Made by a program: the position numbers and the translations under genes
Assembly: GCA_036850595.1 (NCBI GenBank)
Contig: CM072160.1
Location: 4,729,773-4,793,772, forward strand
Length of the DNA stretch: 64,000 nucleotides
Direction: 5' to 3'
Source: Rhyacichthys aspro
Taxonomy: Eukaryota > Chordata > Actinopteri > Gobiiformes > Rhyacichthyidae
Shown: positions 37,101 to 49,399 of the stretch, in pieces
Position numbering within the stretch: position 1 is the stretch's first letter
How the letters are laid out: every line of letters starts with the position of its first letter
Notes under the pieces: model-generated
The model's database searches: none
The model's input: only the letters and a program-made list of their open reading frames with translations
What the model was told of the DNA's origin: nothing

Positions 37101-40100
37101 GTTTGTCTTACCTTGGTGGCAGTGAAGGCGATGATGTGCTGGACGTCCCTCCAGGTGAGGCAGGGTCGCACCTGTAGCATCAGAGCCACCATCCCTGCAG
37201 CGAGAGGAGCGGCGGCGGAGGTCCCCGTGTGGCCCTCTGTACATCCGGTCCCCCGCTGCATCGACCAGTCAGATGTCACCTGAAACGAGAACAAGATGGG
37301 TTACATTAAAATCACATTAACACAAGCTTATGTACAGACTTTCATATTCAACAATCAGGAAAGCCTCATATTATGAACCATACACCACTATTGTTGGTTT
37401 TTCAGATGTTTTAACAACTATTTACAGTTTGAAAAATATGTAAAATCTGTGTTTTAAAGCGAAAAACCGGAACAAAAACTCACAAAAAAGAATCAAATAG
37501 ATATGGAGCTCAATATCATGAATGACACACAATGAAATATTAGTTTAGTCATTCACAGGAAAGCTAAATCTAAAAGTATTTTTCAGTTTATACAGTAAAT
37601 GTTTAAGTTTGTAAAGAAAAATGTAGACTGCTATTTCTTTGAGCAGCCAAATATTCCCTTTTCTTTACTTTCTCTAAAAGAATAACACATTTGATCATTT
37701 TTGTGTTCATGTTTTGATTTGGAATATAATGTGCAGAGTTCCCAATGCTTTTGCCTGAATAAAAATACAAGCTATAATACAGATTTTGACCTTTAAACAC
37801 ACTGCTATAATCAATTACTATAAAAGTGGTGAGATAGACCTGTTCCTTGTTAGATTTAAAAGACAGTAGAAGATCAAATCAATGGGAGAGTCTGGTAACA
37901 TGATAAACACACGACAGATCACATCATGGAACATATAAGTCCAGTGAGAAGTGCACACAGCAGACAGACTATAGACAGATGGATCACAGAGTATTCCCAG
38001 AGCTTCATGTTAACACGTTGACAACATGTGAGCTAACAGCTGTCCCGGCCATGACAGAGGCTTTAGAGCCACTACACACATGTTCTTCTCATAACTGTGG
38101 GTGAGTCAGGTTTATCTATAGCTGCTGAGAATATACAGGGACATAAAACACTTCGAGACAGTAAATATTAAGTGCAGATGTCTGTTTTTCATATATAAAG
38201 AAATACTTTTACCATATATTAAATGATTTTTGTGGCTCTTTTTACACCACACAAGTTGCTTACTCCAATATCTATTGAAAACTGAGAAAAAACAGCAGTG
38301 CACAGCCGCTTAAGTACACTTTGGTTTGATTTGTGGATAGCTCTTCTCTTCCGAGGTCAGTCTTGGCACATTCTTCTCCTCGAGACTGACGACATGCTTA
38401 CACCGCACCGCGTTGCCGTGGAGACGCCCCGCAAACATCGGCGGAGAGAGGTCAGTGGCTTTAACCCGAGCACTTTCCCCTGTCATCATCCATCAACGTT
38501 TCAGATTAAAATAGGACCTGCAGTTTTTAATGTGGAGCGTGGCTCGTTTCGAGACGTAATATCGACCGAAATCATGGCAGCTGTATTTAGGTTTGTGATT
38601 TGGTTTGGTTTTTCAAGAAGACTCTCTCTTTCTTAAACATGCTATTAACTGACTTTTTAATAGTACGTGTTTAATAGTGGCCTGTCTTTTCTATTTTTAC
38701 GCACATTTCTGGTTATTGCAAATCATCTATCAAAATATTTATAGAACAAGGAACTGCTTAAACTGTCCTAATGCTATAATAATCATTCCCACATTGCATT
38801 TAAAAATAATAGGCCAATCAGAGCTTTGAATGAAATTGTTGTGTGTCCAGAGTCTTGCATTTCTTTATATTTTTTAATTAAGATTTGACTATGCCATGTC
38901 ATTACTACATCATTGCAATATTTAACATTGTTTTGGCATCTTTTCCTATTAGCATGCAGCCCAAGCCTAAAGCTAATCCCAAAGTTAGAGCCTGGTTACA
39001 CTTTTTCTGGGGTCCTGGTGTTGAGTGTATACAGGAAGTGAGAACCAAATGTGTTTTTATTAGTTAAAAAAGCAATTTTAGCATGAGAAAAGGAAACAGT
39101 AGAATACGTGTCCTTTAAGTTGTCTTTAAGATTTCAGTGTGTGTTTTACGTAAGACCTACAATGCTCCTCAGCCTGTTTCCTCCGCTGCTAAACGTCACA
39201 GCCAGCATCGACGCACACTCTTCGGCGTAAAACGGCATCCTTCCCTTTTCATCTACTGCTCCTGCAAAGTCACAACACACAGCAATTACATCTGACCCAA
39301 CGCACAAATATCAACATCTGCAGTACACTAATGCCCCAAACACTACACTAGACTTCACTGTGTTGTCTCTTACCGATTGTAATGGTATAAATGGAGTTGG
39401 CATAACCGTCGTAGTTGCAGTTGTCATTGTACTGGCCTCCGTTTCCACTGGCCACAACGAAAATGCTGCCAAAACCTCGTCTACCAGCGATGACTCCATG
39501 CTGCAGTGCTGCCTGTGGGGGAATTTAATTTAATGACCACTGAATATACAGCATCTTTTTGACAATGGAATAAAAAAAGAAAGCACTGCATATAATTATC
39601 CACCAAGTGTATTTCTGCCAACTACTGCCCTCTGCAGGTCAAAAAGTGTGACACATAAATGGCTGTTGTCACCTTGCCGAGAGGATGAGGTCCATCAACA
39701 GTATGTCCATCATCATCCGGGCCCCAACTAAAAGACAATAAATTACAAATCACCAAATATAATCATTAAATAACAGCTGTACAATCTGTAAAATCTTGAA
39801 GAGTTGTCAAAGTTTTTAGGTTCTTCTGGGCACAGGTGTCAATTGGTGTGTAAAATTCTGCTAAATTAATGGATCAATATGTAACAAATGATCAAATACA
39901 CGGCAAATAACTCAAGTTTAAAGCTGTAAAGCAATATTCAAGTGGTTAGAGTTGGGAACCTCATTCAATATCACAATATATTACACAATGTATGGAGTAC
40001 CGGCCTAATTGTTGAAACTATAATATTTTATTTAATGTATGTAGTCTACAGGTTCTGAATGTTGATTTCTTTCTAGTTTCTTTCTTTCTAGTTTTTACTT

Positions 40101-43100
40101 CTGCATTTATAACATTTAATTTTTTTAAATGGGTTTTAGGTGAGTATCAAGTCTGTCTAAATGTCTGATCATTTGTCTGTTGAATGTCTGCCCAATCTCT
40201 TTGAAACAATCTCCTGCTGTTAATTTAAGAAAGACATCTGTAGTGTTTAATCCCCACAGAATATCACTTTTTGCATTTGTCTAACTTTGAAAAACTAAAT
40301 ATAATTTCCTAAATTTCCCGGTGAAGGTGACTTACCTGCAACTGTAGATGTCATTAACTTGATAGTGCTTATTGAACGCTATTGCCTCCAGGCTGTCTGT
40401 AAGTGGACCATCCAGAACTCGAATACCTCAAAATACACAAAAGAAACATCAAATTTAAACTAGGTGTGTCTCAAAGTGCAGAGAGACAGTGTCATTCTCC
40501 TGTCAGCACCTGCCACTTTGCTGCCGTAGGCCACACCTACGGCGCAGAAGCTGTTGTTGGGAACAGCTGCAATCTCTCCGGCGCACCTCGTCCCGTGATG
40601 ATTGTCACTGTGGACGTCGGGGTGGGGCATGGGGTCTGGGTCATTGGAGTTGAGGTCGTAACTGCCTTCAGGACTCTGAGGAAGACACAAAAAGTCAAAC
40701 ATTACTTATCTATTAAGAATATAGGAGCAAAACAATTTCACACATCCAGCTGTTTTGACTTAAGGTGCATTGAAAACAAAACAAAACAAAACAAAACAAA
40801 ACAAAACAAAACAAAATAAAATAAAATAAAATAAAATAAAATAAAATAAAATAAAATAAAATAAAATAAAATAAAATAAAATAAAATAAAATAAAATAGG
40901 CTTCAAAATTGTATTAATATATAATTAGTCATTAATAGAAATTATATGAAAACTAATTGTACTAAAATTACCAAACCACTTTCAGAGGCAAATAAAGTTA
41001 AATTTCTGAGTAAACCCTAAATATAAGCCGCACCACTAAAATTTAAAAAAAAATTTTTAAAATTTTTCCCCCCCCTCCCCCCAAAAAAAAAAAAAAAAAA
41101 AAAAAATCTTTTTTTTTTTTTCCCCCCCCCCTTTAAAACCCCACCGCGCAACTATTAAAGTGGCTTCATTCTCCCTCACTAAACCACAAGTCACTATTAT
41201 CTTCCTCCTAATTAAACTACTAACACCAAAATTCACTATTCATAGGGGTGAGGTTAAAAATATTACCTATTTTTTTTATTTAAAAAAAATTTTTTTATAC
41301 TTTTATAAAAAAAAATTCAAAGAGTGGGAAAAAAGTAGCGGCTTATAGTCCGGAAAATACGGTAAATTAGATTAAAAAAGTGCTGACTTACGTAGTTTGG
41401 CTGGATGTCCTGGTGGGTGTGCTCCACTCCGTCGTCGACCACCACCACAGTGACGCCCTGTCCAGTGATGTTCTGCTCCCACAGCCCCGTCACGTTGATG
41501 TCCATGCCTCTATAAACGTCATTGTGCTGTAACAAACAACAAAAAAAGCATGGTTATTGAGCTAAATGAGCTTCTGATTAGAGACATCTCACTAAATTAT
41601 TTTAAACTGAAATATGTCAGACCATAAAGGCATCATGTCCTCAAGCTCTTTAGGTTTTTTAATAATTTCACATAAATTATTTCACATTTTTGGGTTCATT
41701 TTTGGGTTCATTTGTTTTAAGTTGACGTTGTTGTGCAGTAAAACAGCTGCAGATTTTTGTACACTGAAAAAGAAAACTCTTAAAACACAGATTGGAGTGA
41801 TAAAAATGTTACAGACCCTCCTTTGAGCGAGCGTTGCCAAGTTGTTGATATCTCTGACAGAATCTTTGTCCTGCTGCATAGTTTTAGAACAGCACACAAA
41901 CATTGCACAAGCACAGTCTGTCCCGCTTCATTTACTCATAAAAGTATTCTCCGTCATGTTCGGAGCTAACTGTTTTTTAGTCTCTGAAGCGGCTCACCTG
42001 CAGTTACGGTGAATTACACTGAACGCAAACTCTGCTAAATAGACCCAGCATTTATCAGATCAGTAAAACAGATCAAAACAGGGCAAGTACAAGTCTGTCC
42101 GAAAGCTTTTCTCATCTTCTTTAGTGCTTGTAGCCGGTAAAAACAGGTTCACTCGGGGCAATGAACAAGCTATTCTGTTGTTTAGCTTAACTGTATTTTA
42201 TTTCCTTTGCCATGGAGTCACGCTAAAGCTACCTAGCGGCTAGTGTCGTCCCAAACATGTCAAACTTTAATGTAATAAGTAAAATACAGGTAAATATAAT
42301 ATAGAGAGACAAAGGTATGGAATAAGACAGGTCTAAAGAGGCCCTAGTCTAAGCATTTATTTAATCTGAATTGCTCCAATACAAGTGACAGGCCATACAA
42401 GGCTGCAACAAATGAGTAACTTTGCCTCCGAATTGTATCTACTGAACTATTCAACCTGATAAACACGCCCTTGTTCTGGACAGATGAGAAAGTAATTTGT
42501 AGCCTTGGATCTGTGACATGTCAAGTGACAATACAACTCAATTTAAATGTGCATGTTTTGACTTTAATGTAATATAATGGCCAGACAGGTGACTTTGTGT
42601 CCTACCAGATGCCACTGTTGAGGGTATCGGGGATCATTGAAGGCCATAGATCTCTTGGAGCGGCTGAGCACTCTCTCCTGGGAGTACCAGAGCACATGAG
42701 GATGGGCTGCCAGGACGTCCCCAGGCTCAGCGCTCTTCCTCCAAACGCCAGCTTCAGATCCAGCCCCAGATTTCAGTGAACACAGTAAGTAGTGTCCCTC
42801 CAGTTGTCCGATCTGACCCTGGTTCTGCAGACCGGCCTGCTCTGCTACCTGCATCAGGGAAAATACAACATATTAGGACAGGTTCCTTACTGTATTTACT
42901 GCATCTGTAATTGTGTTAAATATGAGTTCTGTGTTCTGTGTTAATCTAAAAGAACCTCAGTTACAAAACACTGTACTATCCCTTTAAATATATAACAAGG
43001 TAATTCATATTTATGTCATGCATATTCTAATTAAATTCTGATTCTGTAGCACTTTCTGATGATGTTATGCTGGGTCATATGACCTAATAATATTGGTATT

Positions 43101-44030
43101 ATTTTTTATAAAAACCTGTTCCATAGATAATGCAGTTTATTCAAAGCACAGTAAAATGATACTGCCTGAAGTAGGACATCTTTTGAAATAAGTGAATTTG
43201 AGTCATGAGTAAAGCTGTACAGCAATATCTAAATACTAATGGTTAGAGCTGGGTGACAACAAGAACACGATGTACCTCAATTACTGTTCCAAAGCAATAA
43301 TTTGTTGTGAGTTGTATTATTTGTAGTAAAATAATGCAAGAACATGTTCTTGGTTTTATTCCAAAATGATTACAAATTATTTCAATCCTTTTGTGATGAT
43401 TGCCCAGCCCTTAAACCACAGAAATGTTGTGTACCGGATTAACTATTGTGACATTTTTACAGGAATTTAGAGAAGTATTAAATCTGTCTAAATGCCACAT
43501 CACTTATCTTTGAAACAATCTGTCATCACGTTATAAAGAAACACAAAAGCCTGGACTCAGTTCCCGACAGCTCATTTAATACATTGCTAACTGTGGTATT
43601 AAAATTAAAACAACCTTTTCATTTGTACTGTTTGCTCTCATTTTATTATAATATTATCATTTTGTTTTGGTCTCATGCACTGTTTTAAATAGTAAATTGG
43701 GACCAGATTGCATGTTATTTTTCCTTATTATTACCTTAATAATGTAATGTTCTTTGGGTGGCAATAAAAACACAATATTAGATGATGGTGCTGTACCCTG
43801 TTGGCTATCAAATCCAGGTCCTCTTCAGAGCTGTGTTCGTCATCTTCTGTCTCTGAACCCTGACTGTGGATCTTTACTGCCCAGGACTGACCAGGACCAC
43901 AGGAAGGCGACGGCCAAGACGAGACGGAGGGGAACGAAGGAGAAGCCGAGGGCAGGAGGGATAAAATTAAAAGGGTAACGGAGGAGAGGAATACAAGGAG
44001 AAGAAAAGGGAAAAAGTATGACGTTGCCAT
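31141..44030 (-). CDS. pcsk7: Proprotein convertase subtilisin/kexin type 7 (763 aa)
   Basis: Sixteen coding exons (minus strand): 44030-43797, 42848-42606, 41526-41392, 40675-40510, 40426-40336, 39727-39673, 39512-39374, 39261-39161, 37279-37112, 36325-36221, 35696-35594, 32905-32749, 32582-32488, 32407-32302, 32219-32102 and 31416-31141, summing in frame to 2292 nt. Order: signal peptide (MATSYFFPFLLLVFLSS), prodomain ending at the autocleavage site RSKR (residues 141-144), subtilisin-like catalytic domain with Asp190 (VVVVDDGVEH), His231 (NHHGTRCAGE), oxyanion Asn332 (VVASGNGG) and Ser409 (HTGTSAAAP), P domain (about 440-620), one membrane helix (about 673-692) and a charged cytoplasmic tail ending in PLLNG context. 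It cleaves precursors after basic residues in the trans-Golgi and at the cell surface. An upstream in-frame ATG (44066) exists, but 44030 has the better context (GCCATGG) and gives a clean signal peptide. Human PCSK7 has 785 aa. Confidence 0.95.
32906..35593 (-). other. pcsk7: pcsk7 intron 11
   Basis: A 2.7-kb intron. Apart from the minisatellite element at 33073-33545 I see AT-rich single-copy-looking sequence. Open frames at 34456-34677 and 35123-35323 are without family resemblance. Confidence 0.5.
33073..33545 (+). mobile_element. hAT-like element with 21-bp minisatellite (copy D)
   Basis: The left end carries AAGTCAAGGCCCAGGGGCC followed by AAATGCGGCCCTTTGCAA, typical of fish hAT ends, then GGTTTTAATTGG units in one orientation and AATCCAACTAAAACCC units in the other (33235-33530). 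Exact ends and target duplication were not found. It lies in pcsk7 intron 11. Confidence 0.65.
36560..36935 (+). mobile_element. LINE 3'-end fragment (Rex1/CR1-like), decayed
   Basis: The text GGGCCTTTTCTGTAGCTACT followed by CTCTGGAACAG (plus strand, about 36692-36725) resembles the RAFSVAAPRLWNSL end of CR1-type reverse-transcriptase ORFs. The segment ends GGTGCTATATAAATAAATTT (about 36908-36927), a common fish LINE 3' tail. Frames are broken. It lies in pcsk7 intron 9. Confidence 0.5.
37280..39160 (-). other. pcsk7: pcsk7 intron 8
   Basis: No exon is recognised. A local CpG-richer patch at about 38340-38440 holds GTTGCCGTGGAGAC, a weak X-box-like palindrome. The remainder is AT-rich. Confidence 0.45.
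40773..40897. repeat. Compound microsatellite (AAAAC)n(AAAAT)n
   Basis: AAAAC repeats from 40773 change to AAAAT at about 40816 and run on to 40897, in pcsk7 intron 3 just upstream (in gene sense) of exon 4. It is seen directly. Confidence 0.95.
41008..41366. mobile_element. MITE remnant around a homopolymer-rich core
   Basis: The left part carries ATATAAGCCGCACCACTAAA (about 41022) and the right end AGCGGCTTATAGTCCGGAAA followed by ATACGGTA (about 41336-41364). AAGCCGC and GCGGCTT are inverse of each other, as in a common fish inverted-repeat element. The core at 41041-41150 is a run of A, T and C homopolymers (for example 24 A, then T, then C), which looks like consensus collapse in the assembly as much as real DNA. 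Confidence 0.55.
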
Positions 44031-44088
44031 GGCACCCAAGGGCAACAGATGGGGTCCACCATGCAAGCCCTCCTCATTGGATCAACAA

Positions 44089-45560
44089 CCTAAGACAACA
44101 AGGAGAAAATAACTTGAATGGATCACAAAGTAATAAGGAGAAAACAGAGGCCTGATAACAAAGGCATTATATTAAAGGGATTATTTGTCTATGAAATACT
44201 TAGTTACTTATTGTCTGCAGAAGGTAATTATCACACACTCCCAGTTCAGAGAAGCAGACATAAGGAGGCTTTGTGTGATGTATGGCTGCTGATAAGGGCA
44301 TTTATGACACCAAGCCTTCTAAAACTTAAACAAACAACTACCAGTGCAAGTGTAAAAACACCTCAACGCATAAACAAAACTCTCAACTCTCAGCTACATA
44401 TGTGGTGGTAATATCATCTGTGGACCACAACATAAATGGAAGTAGTGCTTACTGGTCCAAAGTCCAAATAACAGTCAATATCAAACACATCGAATGAAAA
44501 GCAGTTGCAAGATTCAGGACTAGTTCTGCTGCAGGTCAATGAAATAAATCTCAAAATAATAAATTATATTTAAAACATACATCATTTTGCAGTGAATTTA
44601 TAGATATGCAGATCAAATCCTGTAGCCTCTTTATCAGATGGTAAAAAAACCCCAAAAAATCCAAACATGTCTACAGTGCCCACCAGACCTATCCCATGCG
44701 ACCTACATATGTAAAGTATGTCATAACTGTCCCACAAAAAGAAAACAATTCAATTCTTATTAATGCAATAGCACATATGAAAACACTACATTAATATGCT
44801 GGAATTTACAGCAGAACATTGTTTAGTCTCTTTGGTTTTTCTTTTAACAGCTATTGACTGTAGGTAATAAATTAGCCATCCACAAGTATCCAGCAGAACC
44901 ACTTTTACAACATACTGACCAATCTCTTTTGCATTCAGGCTGCATTTCACAGCGTCTTGCAAACTGGACTTCAATTTACATAACTGTGGCCAGTGTTCAA
45001 GTGATTAACACTCTGTTGTAACACACTGATGACTTCTAGGACTAAGATTTTACATCTGAATGTTATTTGATGACTTATAAAACCACAGTAATGCACTACG
45101 TTGCTAGTGGTTTTAGAACATAAGCAAAAATATGTTATAACGTGCCACAGACCTGTCATTTTAAGATCAGCTAATGTCAGCTAATGAGCATTAAATTTGA
45201 CTAACTTTATCTTATAAACCCAATAGAGAAGCCAACAAGACAACTGTTTAGTTTCTATATAATAATCCCTAGCTTATATTAACATAACTGTTGCACTTTG
45301 TGGCTGTGGTCAAATAAACAACGAGGGAACGACGAGAACAACACTGAAGACATGACAGCAGAGGCATTTGCGGTAAAAAACAAAGCTACAAACCGAAAGA
45401 TAACCATTTAAATCGACTGTCGACAACAAAAAGCGTATACATATAATCACAAACGTAGCTAACGTGTTACCTTTTATATAAATGCCTTTGTTTCATAAAT
45501 TCTTGTAGTAATTGTTCAAGTAAAGCTGAGCTTGTCATTTCCGTAAAACACAGAAGTCAC
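44089..45560 (-). other. pcsk7: pcsk7 5' UTR: non-coding exon 1 and intron
   Basis: On the minus strand TTGTCTTAG/GTTG provides a 3' splice site so that coding exon 1 starts at 44089. A candidate 5' splice site AAAAG/GTAACA places the end of a non-coding first exon at 45471. The start is probably near 45560. Between them no coding exon is seen. This is inferred without transcripts. Confidence 0.45.
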
Positions 45561-45565
45561 AACTA

Positions 45566-45588
45566 CGTCATGGCACCAGCGCATGCGC
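45566..45588. promoter_or_regulatory. NRF1-type palindrome and CRE-like half site, pcsk7/tektin promoter
   Basis: GCGCATGCGC (45579-45588) is a perfect NRF1 consensus palindrome. It is preceded by TACGTCA (about 45565-45571), a CREB/ATF-like site. Both lie just upstream of the inferred pcsk7 first exon and about 320 bp before the tektin X-box, in a short intergenic region between divergent genes. Confidence 0.6.
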
Positions 45589-45904
45589 ACATCTTGGGCT
45601 TCGCTAATAGTTTTGGAAATATTCATGGTTTAAGGTGATTGAAATCCGAATAAAACTTACTAAAGCACAAATTATTTATACAGCATGCAATTCAGCTAAG
45701 CACAACAAAACACTGGGACGCAGACTTTCTTTTAAATGTTACAGAATATCATCATATCATTGGTAAATAATGTAAAAACGTATATAATTGTTCAGCGAAT
45801 AAAGCTAAATTTATTCTGTTGTTATTGTTATTATTTTTATGACGTATTATTAATAAATAACATAACCCTAGATACGAACACAACTAAAGGATCGTTCAAC
45901 AGCT

Positions 45905-45918
45905 GTTGCTATGGTAAC
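45905..45918. promoter_or_regulatory. X-box (RFX site) of the tektin gene
   Basis: GTTGCTATGGTAAC matches the RFX X-box GTNRCC(AT)RGYAAC with one mismatch and is nearly palindromic. RFX factors, with FOXJ1, are known to drive ciliary genes. It lies ~110 bp before the end of the inferred tektin first exon, the position expected for a functional X-box. Confidence 0.75.
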
Positions 45919-45939
45919 CATTTGTTTTGTTACAGATGC

Positions 45940-46026
45940 GTTCAGGCTGTAGGTTCAGGCATTAAACAGGACACATTTAACTGCTCTTCTACCTCGCTCT
46001 GGAATTTTTTTGTCAAATTTAACTAG
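45940..46026 (+). other. Tektin non-coding exon 1 (5' UTR)
   Basis: A consensus donor (AACTAG/GTAAGATC; exon end 46026) follows the X-box by about 110 bp. The first coding exon has a 3' splice site just before it (about 46711), so an upstream exon is needed. The 5' end is approximate. Confidence 0.5.
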
Positions 46027-46734
46027 GTAAGATCAAGAAATATACTTTACTTTGTGATTTTAATTAGTGTGTAGTGTTACTGTATCCTATCAATATAGAG
46101 TAACTAAAGGAATTAGCTAGCTTAGCAGTGACGCTAGCTTTCATGTGCAATTGTATATATTAGTGGGCAAAGTAAGACTTTTGATGAAAGCTAAAGCTAA
46201 TACAACCCCCAAAAAATCTGTAGTCATTTAGTTAGACTTTTTTGGATTTCAAATTTGCACATATTGTTACACATGTTCTGAACAACAATTCGCATGCGAA
46301 GCTAAAGTTTACAACTTCATTTTCATTCAGCAAATAAAGTTAAAGTATCAAACTCACAGAGACCCCCACTGGTAAATGAAATAATATCAAAGGGCCCTTG
46401 ATCACTTACCAGTTTAAAAGTCAGTTAGTATATTTTATTGCAGGTAATATCATTAACTATTTGTTAAAGAATTCATGCATTAACTACAGTATTGTATGTA
46501 AGAAGCTACAAGGGTTACTATTTACTCAACAGCAGAATGGGTGGATGGGTCTAGAAATTTGAAAAGGTTGCTCCCTTTTGGATAAGTTCTGTACCTTCTC
46601 TGAAATACACGAGAGCTGACAAACTCATCTAGCATCAGTGATCAGCCGTAGTATTATAGTAGTGACAGGTAGACAACTGAATGCTCATATTTCCCTTTTT
46701 ATCAAAACCAGGGGGCACAACACCAGTGGAGAAA

Positions 46735-49343
46735 ATGTCTTTACAGGACTGCAGTGGCCGGCAGGATGTTAGCGTCAATCTACTCAATTTTAAAGTCATA
46801 CGAGACCACTCTGAGCTCTTCAGAGCAGAATGCATGCGACTCATGGAGGAAACCAACAAAGCATGCAAACGTATGCAAGATGATGACAAAAAACGACTTG
46901 GTAAGACTTTATTTGGAGCAGCTGTTTCATTTTGCAGTGAAAACAGATAAGGGAAGTGCTGGTATCTCTCTCGTTCAGACCGGAGAGTGAAAGACATCCA
47001 CTTTCTGAAGAAGGAGCTGGAGCAGAAGTTGGAGGAGATCATTTTGGAGACTGAGAACCTCGTAACGTTACAGGGAAGAGTGCAGAAGGCGCTGGAGGCC
47101 TGCAAAGAGCCTATAAAAGTCACTGTTCAATGCCTAGAAGAGAGGTACAGCTTTATAATCATAATGAAAATAATAATCCTACATATCGTTCTAGTAAGGA
47201 CCACATAAAGCTAGACCAAGTCAAGTCTCGGAATGGGACTAGGGGAATGAGACCTAGTAAAGACCATTAAAAGACGTACCAAAGGACAGTTTTACTATTC
47301 AAACACTACAAGTACAGTCTCATACAAAAGAGTTTTTAGTTGCTTTTGTTAAAGTCATTATCTTGTCTTGGTCTGACTCTAGTTTGATAAATAATTCACT
47401 TGGGGTTCTGGCTGGACTTGGTTTAAATTCACCCAGTTCTTTATGTCCATCAGTGTGAAAATGTGGTATATTTTTAGACAAAGACAGTTTACTGATTGTC
47501 TTAAGACTAGTTTGAACTAATTTGTAATAAGTAAAACTATTACATTACCTATTTCACACAATAAAAATACTTTGTTATATATCTGCCTGTCTACTACTGT
47601 CACAATTTAATAAAGTCCACAATACCAAAAATATAGCTTAGAAATGACCTGTTGACCTTTGGTTCAATGCTACAGGATGAGACGTGTGCCTCAGGAGAGA
47701 CTGCATGACGCTGTGGACCGAGAGCTGCTGAAGGAGAGGGAGGCCATTGAGGGTGTAGCTACACTTCTGCATCGTGTGGCGGAGCAGCTCACGGAGCAGA
47801 TACGGTAAAAGTGACAGACTCATTACAGTTACACAGACTGACATGTGTCTTTAGAAACATCTGTGTTAAAGTGTATTGTGTTTTTCAGACTGAACCGATC
47901 GGCAAAGTATCATCTTGAGCAGGACCTGAAAGAGAAGTTTGAGGCTCAGTGCATTGACAACTCCTGTATCTTAATGAGCTCTAACTCCATTGACAACAGG
48001 CAGGAATCCCAAAACAAACCTGTTCTGCCGAGGTGAGACCACATATATATTTCCCTTCTTTCAAAACAATCAAACTAAACGACTTTAACTTATGTTTAGC
48101 TTGTCAGTGACTCCGATGCAGTGGGAGAACATCTCAGACATAAACCTGGCCAAAGCAGAGCAGCAGAGGAACAACTCGATGTCCCTGCGGGCCTTGGTGG
48201 AGTCTCTCCTGGAGCAGACAGCATCTGACATGCAAAAGCAGTTCCAGGCCACGACTCAGGCCTTTCAGCTAAACGTTCAGGACTTAAAGAAGGCCAAGGG
48301 CCAGATGGAGGACCAGCTATCTAAGGTAGGAGTGAGAGTGAACTAAAACTATCAAAACACTGTGAATAGTTCAAATTGAGACTTAAAACCTGAATCAGAA
48401 ATAGTTTAAACCAGGCGTAAGGTAGAGTAAATAACAGCTGTGCTGGAATAAAAGTGCTATTACATATCTTGGCTGCTTGCAGCATGAGGCGGGGTACACC
48501 CTGAGCAACAGCCATTCAATTGCAAGGCCACCATATACTATGACTTTGAAATTAAAATTATTTAGGCGTACATAAAAGTTGTCATCTGACTCTTCTTAAA
48601 CTAGTAAAAGTGAAGATTTGGGGAAAAAAACGACTCAAATATGAATATACACAAATAAGTAGCGAAGTAACCATGTGTACATTTACATACAATGGAAAAT
48701 ATACAATATTCAGTCCCCCTTTAGTTTGTTAGTGGGTATACATCCTGAGAGTTACATAGTGTTGCTACAGTACAGTAAAAAGTATGTTTGAGTATCTATA
48801 CTTCCACATAGTATCCACTTATTGGTTCAAAATGTTGATGAATTGATCCTCTAAGTGGTATTCAGTGATAATAATCAATATCTCTGCCTTTTAGATCCTG
48901 TTGGAGCATAATAAGCAGCAGACGATTTGTGACGAGCTCCAAGTGGCCATTAAAGAGAACGAACACTGTCTGGGTCTGGCCCAGGCCCGACTCGCGCTGC
49001 GTCACAAGAGACCTTCCAAAGAGCAATGTTTCGATCCGGCTCAGTCCCAGCTCCTGAACGAGGTCCAGCAGATCACAGCCTACATCACTAAGTAAGGACA
49101 CCTGCCGTTCTCCATTTAATCTGCTGTTTAGAAGTGAAAACATTTAGAAAAACATGTGATGTAAACTGTATTTTTGTGTCCAGGCTGCGTGAGGCCGTGG
49201 TCCAGTCCCAGGAGGAACAGCAGGCCCTGGTCCGCTGCCAACTGGAGCTGCAGGAGAACATCGAGAACAAGGCCGGGGCTCTCTACATCGATGAGGTCAT
49301 CTGCGCCCAACACAGAGAGCCCATTATCATTTACAACTTCTGA
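46735..49343 (+). CDS. Tektin family protein, closest to tektin-1 (395 aa)
   Basis: Coding exons 46735-46900, 46979-47144, 47676-47804, 47889-48032, 48100-48325, 48895-49091 and 49184-49343 join in frame (1188 nt). The product is almost entirely alpha-helical coiled coil, as tektins are: filament proteins inside the doublet microtubules of cilia and sperm flagella. Segments resembling tektin-1 as I know it include LNRSAKYHLEQDLKEKFEA with a following IDNSC, AEQQRNNSMSLRALV and, at the C-terminus, ALYIDEVICAQHREPI. The tektin signature nonapeptide, normally RPNVELCRD, is altered to RPSKEQCFD (about residue 325). The N-terminus is shorter than in tektin-1 (human 418 aa). It is transcribed away from pcsk7, with an RFX X-box upstream. 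The family call is firm; the exact paralogue is less so, hence no symbol. Confidence 0.9.
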
Positions 49344-49391
49344 GCAACAGCATCAAGGAGAGTCTGCATTGAACCAGTATTTCTTTACCAA

Positions 49392-49397
49392 AATAAA
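49392..49397 (+). terminator. Poly(A) signal of the tektin gene
   Basis: AATAAA lies 49 bp after the TGA at 49341-49343. Confidence 0.65.
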
Positions 49398-49399
49398 GT

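Noticed and set aside
38298..38636. 112-codon open frame in a pcsk7 intron
   Set aside because: No recognisable domain, no matching splice sites, and it lies within an intron on the opposite strand.
40403..40819. 138-codon plus-strand open frame
   Set aside because: It is antisense to pcsk7 exons 4 and 5 and ends in the AAAAC microsatellite.
44066..44066. Upstream in-frame ATG as the pcsk7 start
   Set aside because: It has weaker start context than the ATG at 44030 and would place 12 mostly uncharged residues before the signal peptide; kept only as an alternative.
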